A program made the translations under genes and the position numbers. A stretch of 46,380 nucleotides of DNA from Bacteroidales bacterium. Its GTDB lineage: Bacteria; Bacteroidota; Bacteroidia; Bacteroidales; UBA932. Shown here piece after piece: positions 16,201 through 23,072 of the stretch. The stretch covers positions 1 to 46,380 of the forward strand of contig JAGCJX010000004.1 of NCBI GenBank assembly GCA_017647795.1, in the 5' to 3' direction. The notes beneath the pieces were generated by a model. It was not told the DNA's origin. It ran no database searches and saw only the letters and a program-made list of their open reading frames with translations. Numbering within the stretch: the first letter of the stretch is position 1; every line of letters begins with the position of its first letter.

Positions 16201-17880
16201 AGAATCATTAACAAGGAGGCATTTCCAATTGTGGAGAAAGGTATACGGACAAACAACAAGAATTTTTTCCGAGTCTTCGGCTGCAAAGAGTACACCAGCC
16301 AATACGAGATTATACCCAGTACAGCAAAAGTCTCTAATCTGAACAGGAGTTTTCAGGCATACTTCCTTGATTTCATAAAATATGCCAAAGCTTTCTCCGA
16401 AAAGAATGACACAATCGGCACAACAATAAATAATCTCAAGGTCACATTGGTCAACAGTATATCTATCAAAGAAAATGACGAGGAACTTCTGATAGAAAGC
16501 AACTATACGCTTCTCCGGAGAATTATCAGTGACTGGTACATTGTTGTCAATACAGCCAGTTACGATAGGAACAAGATGTCCGAGTGCATTGAGAATATCT
16601 TTGCCAACATAGCAAATACCCCTGGATTCGACGTTTCTAAAATCGGCGAGCTTTTCAGGACAGACAATACAGAAACCCGAAAATTCCTGATCACCAAAGA
16701 ATTTGGCTCCTTGGATGTAATCAACGAAGATTTTGGCATAAATCACATTGAGGAGAATTTTTACAAGACATTGGAAGTTCTCGGAAAACCGAAGAATAAC
16801 AACTTCAAAATCGATTTTGAAGAGTTTGATTCTCTTGAAAATACAGCTAATCTGGTGCACTTCTTCAGGTCTATCAATGTAGATCTGGAGGCTTTTTCAG
16901 CCGCGGGCTTTGTATACCCTATCGATGTCAGAGACTATTGGAGGTCTCAGACGGAGGATATCGTACGTTTAAACATTCAATCCGCAAAGAGCTATCTGTA
17001 CAACTGTGCTTTGGAGGACAATTCATTGCGATCCAGCTTCGTGGATGATATAAAAAGCTTTGAGTCCTTGTATGATCTTTCAATACCAAATTCAGTATTT
17101 TATAATCCAAGAGAAACGCTGATACAAAGGTTTGGTGATTGGACCCAATGCGATTCGACATGCTCTGTGGATGATATCTATAACACCAACTTTGCTAGAA
17201 TGAATCCAAACAACCTTCACCTTGAGGAGATATCCAACGATAAGTTCGCTCAGACCATGATTTACTTTGGTGAAGACGAGAAATTCGCAGCATGGCTAAA
17301 CTTGCAAGAAAAGAAGGCTAATGCTACGCCGATAGATCATAGACGCAAGGTATTCGAAAAGTATAAAGACATTGTTCCACAAAAAGTGGATGTTTCGTAT
17401 GCCGAGAAGTCAGCGGTAAATACAGCAGTAAGTGCCGGACACAAGCATCACGGAGTTTATTCTATGAAGAAGAGCCAACAGCGAGAAGAACGCAAAAAAG
17501 AGATTGGCAATTCCGGAGAAATGTTGATATACAATTACCTTCGAGCAGAATATGGCGAAGAGAATGTTGAGCCAAGGTCAGAGGCTTTTGTCCAATTGGG
17601 TATCATCCTCCCGGGCCAGACAAAACCTGGCTGTGACTTGAGTTATCGAGATGGCGATAAAACCATCTATGTGGAGGTCAAAACGGGTGAGAACAACAGG
17701 ATATACTTTACGCCAGAAGAACTCAAATTCGCGTGCAAACATGCTGATAATTATCAAGTATTCTATGTGACAGATATCAATCTGGAACAGCCTAAATTTT
17801 CACTATTAGCACCTAAATTATGGGATGATCCGAGGTACGAAATGAGGGAAATAATTGAATCAATAGAGTTTATTTTTTAG
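13288..17880 (+). CDS. Giant GHKL ATPase with C-terminal NO VEIN (DUF3883) nuclease-like domain
   Basis: A 1530-residue protein. The N-terminus (about residues 30-300) is a sacsin/Hsp90-like GHKL ATPase: N-box ELLQNADDA (N51, D54), ISNTGTFF, and the lid glycines NKGTGF (G115, G117). Residues 300-1380 match no family I know and are AT-rich. The C-terminus (about 1395-1530) is a DUF3883/NO VEIN-type domain with a PD-(D/E)xK pattern: GNSGE (E1411), CDLSY (D1450), and VEVKTGE (E1463, K1465). Proteins of this architecture occur in bacterial defence neighbourhoods and resemble the plant NO VEIN protein. A defence role is inferred, based on the architecture and the adjacent restriction and ATPase genes. 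The ATG at 13288 is preferred to the GTG just before it. It is transcribed alone from its own promoter. No partner gene is evident. Confidence 0.85.
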   Translation: MNTLYIDTLREEYIQNHIRQQIREDLIEENNVEQRDVKGYHGREILELLQNADDAYQKSIDQGNKPNTALNVEISYLEDCLTISNTGTFFDEDGIKAIVQGNNSPKKGTYIGNKGTGFRSVLNWAKAIRIFSGEFAVEFSKEYAKELFTSIKNEPQIAKQLKKNEKLYIPMLAVPKNIRHDRPADRTTIEVNVDKRKTTDEYSVEKQLDSIDLRILLFLPNISKISITIESKKVVYQRCMKESYENSNLKHKNVILSKIVDDEIAYSEEFKLFNKTVKKAFIEDEQPKDVHLAIAVPVGIKRPINHLYSFFPLLDTDAPFDCVMHATYSLGDHRNTVIANDTNKKIGEYQLDFLFQIANFLSQKDPHCAQSILTPKHYNYNLGKILPAAFSRLSLEDYYVKGLVNLKIFKTVTGDLVSINDGPKSIEVNFPKCFNEAPFSKLLSHDVNVAPLINLITSRLNIDIQFRADDLCEAINNRTNDWTISEQVEVFIWWNENGKRSKLPQLLKARSEGHTDRWLNVGEECYFLEGNFDAVELPGWVRITVLSDDYQRELVKQAELKFPQVAGEDVGRSPSVIRQICQSGKFPYLNFKYRDKSHALPLVNSSITDYTKAVEFVKWIWKYKIKPVKETSESIQKITYKFPSADGNIATQDKLYFGSGYGNPLSNHLFPADYKEFPSFDLFGISNSESEEFQKLFSEFGIVVYPKIELSEMENLSTAYEKQMKHKIEASGVYDYVGSSYIDYCQYRLPYIKDLSDVLQKLSMSQVIEWIMKDHKLKEYLGYDVYPSNDKALVRYHGNNQRHETLWHYNQSIDNYILYTFQNTPWILVAGEKKSPIEVLDAFTSRTNERYKHFLPVLTIHDIETIAATLKVRIEDVRSILAFFSFPKQVTDLSSDSFYGLMLALQETNVLNEEDLSLSRALYRMIEQPDFTRDFEDSVNKRRFFEEGKLLVKYKGLLQYWLAQETVLPSTRIINKEAFPIVEKGIRTNNKNFFRVFGCKEYTSQYEIIPSTAKVSNLNRSFQAYFLDFIKYAKAFSEKNDTIGTTINNLKVTLVNSISIKENDEELLIESNYTLLRRIISDWYIVVNTASYDRNKMSECIENIFANIANTPGFDVSKIGELFRTDNTETRKFLITKEFGSLDVINEDFGINHIEENFYKTLEVLGKPKNNNFKIDFEEFDSLENTANLVHFFRSINVDLEAFSAAGFVYPIDVRDYWRSQTEDIVRLNIQSAKSYLYNCALEDNSLRSSFVDDIKSFESLYDLSIPNSVFYNPRETLIQRFGDWTQCDSTCSVDDIYNTNFARMNPNNLHLEEISNDKFAQTMIYFGEDEKFAAWLNLQEKKANATPIDHRRKVFEKYKDIVPQKVDVSYAEKSAVNTAVSAGHKHHGVYSMKKSQQREERKKEIGNSGEMLIYNYLRAEYGEENVEPRSEAFVQLGIILPGQTKPGCDLSYRDGDKTIYVEVKTGENNRIYFTPEELKFACKHADNYQVFYVTDINLEQPKFSLLAPKLWDDPRYEMREIIESIEFIF

Positions 17881-18356
17881 TTTACTTGTCATCCCATCAG
17901 AGAACAACTAATACGACATCGTCAATAGCCCTACCCACAGACATCGCTGTCCCGTAGGGCTACAACGAACCCATAAATCCCTCTCGATTAGCCAAAGCCC
18001 TTTCCATAGAAAAGGGTATGTCCTCACATCCAAGTTAATTTGTCCTATAGTTATGCAACGCTCCCTTCCACTTTCTGATAAGGTAAGCAATTGATAATCA
18101 ATAAATAACAATAAATAACGCTATCTATCACAACATAAGTCCGTTATCGTCTCCTGCGGTAATGGACTTATTGTTTAATGTTAACGCATTTTGATAGATA
18201 TTCGTTGAGATTTGTACCTTATTTGTACCGTGCCGGTACAACTACATTATAAGCAGATTAGGATGACAAGGTATATTGACAACGTTGAACAACCTTGAAC
18301 AAAGATGAACAACGATTTTGGCGAAAACTCCACAAATGATGCGCAGGTAACTTATT
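17881..18356. other. Non-coding stretch with three palindromes
   Basis: No convincing gene is seen. It contains a 9-base stem with an extended inner stem, TAGCCCTAC to GTAGGGCTA (17926-17962). It also holds a terminator-like ATAAGTCC/GGACTTAT hairpin around 18136-18172. Third, it has a perfect TTGTACC-GTGCC-GGTACAA palindrome (18223-18241). Further on are three TGAACAA direct repeats (about 18285-18310). The last two features lie just upstream of a zinc-ribbon remnant, as expected near a mobile-element end. Confidence 0.5.
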
Positions 18357-18548
18357 ATGTATTCGTTATTGACTCATGACAGAATCTGTCAGCACTGCGG
18401 AAAAGAATTCGTCTCGCAAAAAAGGAGCACAAAGTACTGTTCTCACAGATGTGCAAACCTTGCAGACAAAGCCAATCAACCGAATAAATCCACAACAATC
18501 CACCGAATACACCTCCCACAATTAACCGAACAAAACCTCCACAATTAA
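18357..18548 (+). CDS. Small zinc-ribbon protein, probably a truncated excisionase-type gene
   Basis: A 62-residue frame with CQHCGKEFVS then KYCSHRCAN, a four-ligand zinc ribbon. In Bacteroidota this ribbon usually forms the N-terminus of helix-turn-helix proteins encoded beside tyrosine recombinases. Here the helix-turn-helix part is missing: after ADKANQPNK the sequence becomes a low-complexity run with two CACAATTAACCGAA repeats. I think it is a remnant of an integrative element. It could instead be a stand-alone small zinc protein. Confidence 0.5.
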   Translation: MYSLLTHDRICQHCGKEFVSQKRSTKYCSHRCANLADKANQPNKSTTIHRIHLPQLTEQNLHN

Positions 18549-18568
18549 CCGAATATTCCTTCTATTTC

Positions 18569-18599
18569 TTTGATATTTAACTCATAAATGTTAAATTTG
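18569..18599 (+). promoter_or_regulatory. Promoter of the AAA/DUF4143 gene
   Basis: TTTG (18569-18572), exactly 19 bases, then TAAATTTG (18592-18599), a full consensus match. It falls inside the longest possible reading frame of the next gene and therefore supports the later start at 18618. Confidence 0.75.
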
Positions 18600-18617
18600 C
18601 CTCATAAACGACATGTC

Positions 18618-19892
18618 ATGAAAAATTACAAGCAGCGAATATCTGACAGCATTCTCAAACGTAAAGTACTTGGAAAAGGTGCAGTACTCATAGAAGGCCC
18701 TAAATGGTGCGGCAAGACAACCACTGCAAAACAACTAGCCAAAAGCATACTGGACTTGGGAGATTCAGCAGTCTTGAAACAAAGCGCGCAATTAATCGAA
18801 CTCAGTCCCAAGACTCTTCTCGAAGGCGAAACCCCAAGACTGATTGACGAATGGCAGGCACTCCCCCCTATCTGGGACTCCATCCGCAGCGAAGTAGACG
18901 AACGTGGCGAGCCATCGCAATTCATCTTGACTGGCTCATCAGTACTTCCAGAAGCAGATGAAACCATTCATAGCGGTACTGGCAGATACGCCTACATCAA
19001 GATGCGCCCAATGAGCCTTTACGAATCAGGCGAATCAAACGGCAAAGTCAGCTTGACAGACCTCTTTGAAGGAAAACAATTCGAGCCACAGACCAACGAA
19101 CTTACCATCGACGACATCGCATACCTGACATGTCGAGGCGGATGGCCGTGGGCAACACTGATTCCTAAGGAAGTCGCTCTCGACCAGGCATTCGATTATG
19201 TTGACTCTGTAGTCAATAAGGACATCCAGCGCGTAGATGGAGTCAAACGAAGCTCAGAACGTGCCAAATTACTGCTCCGCTCCTATGCAAGAAACATCTC
19301 CCAGCAGATCCCACACTCAACCATAAAGAAAGACATGCTGGCAAATGACTCTAGCACCTTGGACGACGACACAGTTGCAGACTATATCAAGGCTCTGAAA
19401 AAACTTTATGTAATAGAAGATCTTCCTGCCTGGAATCCCAACATCCGGAGCAAAGCTGCCATCAGAACCAGCGACACACGCCACTTCGTTGACCCAAGCA
19501 TCGGAACCGCTGCATTAGGTCTTGGGCCTAAAGACCTGATAAATGACTTAAGGTCATTCGGATTCTTCTTTGAAGACATGGCAGTAAGAGACCTCCGCGT
19601 ATATGCCGAAGCATTGAACGGACAACTCTACCATTACAGAGACAGCAACGGTCTGGAATGCGACAGCGTTCTGCACAGACGCAACGGAAGTTATGCCCTC
19701 TTAGAAGTTAAACTTGGAGGTGAAGACTACATCAACGAAGGTGCCGCCAACATGCTCAAACTTGCAGCAAGCATCGACACAGACAAAATGCCTGCCCCGG
19801 CCTTCATGGCAGTAATCATAGGAGTAGGCAAATACGCCTACAGAAGAGAAGACGGAGTCTATGTCATCCCTATAGGATGTCTTAAAGATTAA
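18618..19892 (+). CDS. AAA ATPase with DUF4143 nuclease-like domain
   Basis: A 424-residue member of the AAA_14/DUF4143 family. Walker A is GPKWCGKT (residues 27-34); the Walker B region is RLIDEW, followed by FILTGSS. The C-terminal DUF4143 domain contains ECD (D349) and LLEVKLGG (E363, K365), a PD-(D/E)xK-like pattern. Such proteins are widespread in Bacteroidota, often in accessory regions, but their substrate is unknown. I chose the start at 18618 because a consensus promoter occupies 18569-18599. It is transcribed alone and ends before a pair of strong hairpins. An intact protein is expected. Confidence 0.85.
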   Translation: MKNYKQRISDSILKRKVLGKGAVLIEGPKWCGKTTTAKQLAKSILDLGDSAVLKQSAQLIELSPKTLLEGETPRLIDEWQALPPIWDSIRSEVDERGEPSQFILTGSSVLPEADETIHSGTGRYAYIKMRPMSLYESGESNGKVSLTDLFEGKQFEPQTNELTIDDIAYLTCRGGWPWATLIPKEVALDQAFDYVDSVVNKDIQRVDGVKRSSERAKLLLRSYARNISQQIPHSTIKKDMLANDSSTLDDDTVADYIKALKKLYVIEDLPAWNPNIRSKAAIRTSDTRHFVDPSIGTAALGLGPKDLINDLRSFGFFFEDMAVRDLRVYAEALNGQLYHYRDSNGLECDSVLHRRNGSYALLEVKLGGEDYINEGAANMLKLAASIDTDKMPAPAFMAVIIGVGKYAYRREDGVYVIPIGCLKD

Positions 19893-19918
19893 GTCGCCCC
19901 GAAACAATTCAAATAGTC

Positions 19919-19971
19919 ATCCCCGGCATTGACCGGGGATCTTAATAAAGCGGAGGATCATCTGATCCTCC
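19919..19971. terminator. Two adjacent perfect hairpins between convergent genes
   Basis: ATCCCCGG-CATTGA-CCGGGGAT (19919-19940) is followed by GGAGGATCA-TC-TGATCCTCC (19952-19971) and then an ATTTTTA run. The first resembles the REP-like palindromes elsewhere (GTCAT prefix, CCGG arms). Together they probably terminate the ATPase gene. Confidence 0.65.
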
Positions 19972-19995
19972 TCAACATTTTTACATATACTTATA

Positions 19996-20511
19996 CTACT
20001 TTGTGACTATATTCCTCAAATCCCCGAAATTAGTCACAACATCATAGACGACAGTCTTATCAGACAGTGATTCAAAGTGTTTCCTCGCACACTCGATTTT
20101 AGACTTCTCCACTTCTCTGAGATTTGCTGAACTAAGACTACCCTTTGTCTCTGCCACAAAATATACGTGATTAACACTGCCCTCACGGAACACTATGGCC
20201 CAGTCCGGATTATAATGCCCTAACGGTGTATTTATATAGAAACCGCGAGGCAGTTTAGTATAAACCTCCACATCTGCCTCTTTCTCTAGAGACTCTGCGA
20301 AACTCTTTTCAATACCAGCACTATCCACAACCACAAGATCATACAGCGACCTTGTCGATTCAATGGCATTTACGCCCAACTTACCGCGAATAGTGTTCTC
20401 CGTAAATATATCACTATCAAACGTCTCATTAAGTTTGTGATACTCTATGTGCTTAATCACAGCCAGAGCCTTAGCCTCATTGATGATATTTCCAACCTTA
20501 ATGATAAACTC
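19996..20511 (-). pseudogene. Type III restriction enzyme Res subunit, C-terminal fragment
   Basis: Read leftwards, these 171 codons match the C-terminal endonuclease domain of type III Res proteins: HIEYHKLNETFDSDIFT, KLPRGFYINTPLGHYNPDWA and YFVAETKGSLSS, the last carrying the ExK of the nuclease site. The helicase part (more than 700 residues) and the Mod methyltransferase are absent. Upstream of about 20511 the open frame continues only because it reads antisense through a radical SAM gene (NPDW-type sequence ends and an Ala/Val-rich run begins). It is a decayed restriction system at the edge of the island. A free-standing nuclease domain is unlikely because there is no proper start. Confidence 0.85.
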
Positions 20512-20516
20512 ATCGC

Positions 20517-20763
20517 CTCCGTGCGCATCGACGGCGCCATCTCCGCTTGCGGCAGCATCCGCGCCGACTACAACCAGGGCAACATCTACACCGACGATTT
20601 CATTGACGTTTGGGAGAACCGCTTCCAGCCCTACCGCGACCGCAGCTGGATGCGCCAAGGCGCGTGTGCCGACTGCAAGTACTTCCGCTACTGCCAGGGC
20701 AACGGCATGCACCTGCGGGACGACGAAGGCAACCTCATTCTCTGCCACCTCTCCCGCTTGTAA
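20517..20763 (+). pseudogene. Radical SAM/SPASM protein, C-terminal fragment
   Basis: The frame ending at 20763 reads VRIDGAISACGS, GNIYTDDFIDVWENRFQPYR, then ACADCKYFRYCQGNG and LCHLSRL. This is a SPASM-type auxiliary iron-sulfur cluster domain, whose cysteines end radical SAM maturases. It resembles the Bacteroidota radical SAM/lipoprotein family, though I cannot confirm which. The radical SAM core with CxxxCxxC is missing because the sequence switches to island DNA at about 20512-20520. The gene has been beheaded by the insertion. Confidence 0.8.
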
Positions 20764-20774
20764 AACTTTTCCCC

Positions 20775-20782
20775 TATCTTTG
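20775..20782 (+). promoter_or_regulatory. -7 promoter box of the SDR gene
   Basis: TATCTTTG matches TAnnTTTG, 17 bases upstream of the ATG at 20799. No clear TTTG is seen at the usual distance. Confidence 0.5.
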
Positions 20783-20798
20783 CGGAAAATTTTCGACC

Positions 20799-21470
20799 AT
20801 GAGCGCTTTGAAAGGAATGCACATCCTCATCACCGGCACGTCACAAGGCATTGGCAAAGCCGTCGCCGAACTCTTCTTGCAACACGGCCACTACGTCTCC
20901 GGCCTGGACAAACAAGGTCCTTCGATCGTCCACGAGCGTTACACCCACCACACCTGCGACATCACGGATTACGACCGTCTGCCGCAGATCAACGATGTGC
21001 AAATCCTCATCAACAACGCCGGTGTCCAAAACCAGAACGACATCGATGTCAACCTCAAAGCCCTCATCCGCATCACCGAGCGCTACGGTATCCAGCCGGC
21101 CATTCGCGCCATCCTCAACATCGGATCTGCCAGCGCCCACACCGGCTCGGAATTTCCGGAGTACTGCGCCAGCAAAGGCGGCGTGGTGGCCTACACCAAA
21201 AACGTAGCCCTGCGCGTAGCCCCCTTTGGCGCCACTTGCAACAGCTTGGATCCGGGCGGTGTCCTCACCCCGCTGAACGACTGTGTCATCCAGGACCCCG
21301 CCTGCTGGGCCGCCATCATGGAGGAAACGCCCCTAAAAAAATGGGCGACCCCCGAAGAGATCGCCCAATGGGCTTATTTCTTAACCGTTGTAAATACGTT
21401 TTGTACCGGTCAAAGCATCGTTGTGGATGGTGGGGAGTCCATCAATTCCCGTTTTATCTGGAAAGACTGA
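20799..21470 (+). CDS. Short-chain dehydrogenase/reductase
   Basis: A 223-residue classical SDR. The NAD(P)-binding motif is ITGTSQGIGK (residues 11-20). NNAGVQ follows, the catalytic Ser lies in NIGSAS and the YxxxK is in EYCASKGG. The C-terminus FCTGQSIVVDGGESIN is typical of the 3-oxoacyl-ACP reductase-like branch. The substrate cannot be read from sequence. It is somewhat short for the family (about 250 residues). The start is set by a -7 box just upstream. Its end and that of the sialidase gene on the other strand are only four bases apart, so there is no room for a separate terminator. Confidence 0.88.
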   Translation: MSALKGMHILITGTSQGIGKAVAELFLQHGHYVSGLDKQGPSIVHERYTHHTCDITDYDRLPQINDVQILINNAGVQNQNDIDVNLKALIRITERYGIQPAIRAILNIGSASAHTGSEFPEYCASKGGVVAYTKNVALRVAPFGATCNSLDPGGVLTPLNDCVIQDPACWAAIMEETPLKKWATPEEIAQWAYFLTVVNTFCTGQSIVVDGGESINSRFIWKD

Positions 21471-21474
21471 TTCT

Positions 21475-23058
21475 CTATTCTTCCCGATACGAATACGCGC
21501 CGTTGGTCAACGCCTCAACGGTAAACTTGTCGTACGCAATGGTGTATCCACCGCCTTCGGTGCAATAGGTACTTTCTTCCCACAGGAAACCGATGGTGTG
21601 GTCTTTTTGGAAGTCCATTGTTGAATAGGCAGAACCCAACCGAGTTACTTGATACACTCCTTCCCATTTCCGAGCCACAGCCACAGGACTTTCATAATCC
21701 TCAGCCGTTGCCAGTTCCTGGTAATAAATGCCCACATTAGCCCGTCCGGGGCCCAAGGGCAAAGATTGCAACAACAAGTACATTGCTTCGCCATCACGGT
21801 TGCGGACCACCGGCAATACCAGCAACTCGCCATTGGTTGCATTGCCTTCGGCCACAACCCCTTTGTTTGATGCACCGGAGAACGATTTCGTGCCCCAGCT
21901 ACCGGTCGCCTGTTCGGCATTGTCAAAGGTAAAGATGTTGAAATAACGGCCACCGTCCCAACGAGAACTGATCAACAACGAACCATCGGGCAGTTCTTCG
22001 ACCTTCGCCTCATCAGCCGTTTGAGACACCGGTGCACGATCCACGCCACCCAATACCGACCAGTTGCCCCCGAAATCATCGGAATACAACACAAAGTTCA
22101 TCGACACCCCGTTCACATTGCGCATCAAAACGGCACAGTACAAACGGTAGTAATCGTTCACCTTCACAAAACGGCTTTGAAAAATACGGCCGGAAGCCAC
22201 AAACATCGAACGAACAGGACCGTTGCTTCCGTTATCAAATTGTGAATAAATACTTTCTGCAATATCTTCCGGAGCACTCCATGTCTGTCCAGCATCCTCG
22301 CTGTAAAAACGGGCAATACATTGGTGGTTGTTGCGGCTACCGTTCGGATAGGACACGTTACCAGCACAGCTGAGGATCAACACCCGGTCACTCTCCCGGT
22401 CGGCAACAATGCAAGGGTCGCCATAACCCACGTTCATAAAATCCGGGGAATCAGCTCCCTGTCCTTCGATCAAGGTCTGCACCTCGCCCCAAGTCACGCC
22501 GTGGTCGTCGCTGATGCGATAATGCAGGTCAATGCGGCCGTTGTGTGCCACACCAATGTCCTGACGGCTGTGTCGGTAATCGGCCACACTGATCAGACGC
22601 CCGCTACGGGTCACCGCAATGGCCGGAATCCGGTACGGAATGGCCGCAGAGGACTGCATCACAAACACATCGCTGCGGAAGGGCACACGCACTTGTGAAA
22701 CCCGCGCCTGACGGGTAGCCGCCGCTCCTTCGTAACGAACGGTCAGGGTCGCACTGCGGTCCCGGTTCTCCCCGTTGGCAAGGACCTCAAAACGGATGTG
22801 GGTCGCATCCACTTGGACGTTCTCCACCCAAGCTTCCGCTACCTCAACGGCCGGAACAACCCCTTGCACCGGATTCTCTACGGTATATTCAATCGCATAG
22901 GATCCTCCTTTGTTGGCCGCCACCAGGTCATCCAATTGCAGGCTCAAGACCGGATCCTCGGCCGGAGGAAGAGGCTTTTCTTCTTCTTGCTTGCAGCTCG
23001 ACAACAACGTCGTGGGCAGCATCAGCATCAGGGCAAAAATTGACAATAGATTTTTCAT
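21475..23058 (-). CDS. Lipoprotein sialidase (GH33)
   Basis: A 527-residue exo-sialidase. A signal peptide ends in the lipobox LLSSC (Cys22), so it is anchored to the envelope and likely surface-exposed. Residues about 40-125 form a BACON-like beta domain. The catalytic propeller begins with YRIP (residues 142-145, the RIP arginine motif) and carries Asp boxes SDDHGVTW, SEDAGQTW and SDDFGGNW. It should release terminal sialic acid from host glycans. No sialic acid uptake or catabolism genes lie in the window. The start codon is 14 bases downstream of the ClpB stop on the same strand, implying co-transcription with that chaperone, which is unusual. Confidence 0.92.
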   Translation of the reverse strand: MKNLLSIFALMLMLPTTLLSSCKQEEEKPLPPAEDPVLSLQLDDLVAANKGGSYAIEYTVENPVQGVVPAVEVAEAWVENVQVDATHIRFEVLANGENRDRSATLTVRYEGAAATRQARVSQVRVPFRSDVFVMQSSAAIPYRIPAIAVTRSGRLISVADYRHSRQDIGVAHNGRIDLHYRISDDHGVTWGEVQTLIEGQGADSPDFMNVGYGDPCIVADRESDRVLILSCAGNVSYPNGSRNNHQCIARFYSEDAGQTWSAPEDIAESIYSQFDNGSNGPVRSMFVASGRIFQSRFVKVNDYYRLYCAVLMRNVNGVSMNFVLYSDDFGGNWSVLGGVDRAPVSQTADEAKVEELPDGSLLISSRWDGGRYFNIFTFDNAEQATGSWGTKSFSGASNKGVVAEGNATNGELLVLPVVRNRDGEAMYLLLQSLPLGPGRANVGIYYQELATAEDYESPVAVARKWEGVYQVTRLGSAYSTMDFQKDHTIGFLWEESTYCTEGGGYTIAYDKFTVEALTNGAYSYREE

Positions 23059-23072
23059 AGTATTAGGAATCT

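Noticed and set aside
13288..17880. Two-component histidine kinase
   Set aside because: The GHKL fold is present but there is no phospho-acceptor His domain, and the order of motifs fits sacsin/Hsp90-like ATPases.
19996..20748. A single 250-residue minus-strand protein
   Set aside because: Only the last 171 codons resemble type III Res. The first part is Ala/Val-rich because it is the antisense of the SPASM fragment on the plus strand.
20517..20763. Linking the 53-codon ORF at 7432 and the SPASM fragment as two ends of one interrupted gene
   Set aside because: Nothing in the 53 residues resembles a radical SAM N-terminus, and core resident genes such as rmuC lie between them.
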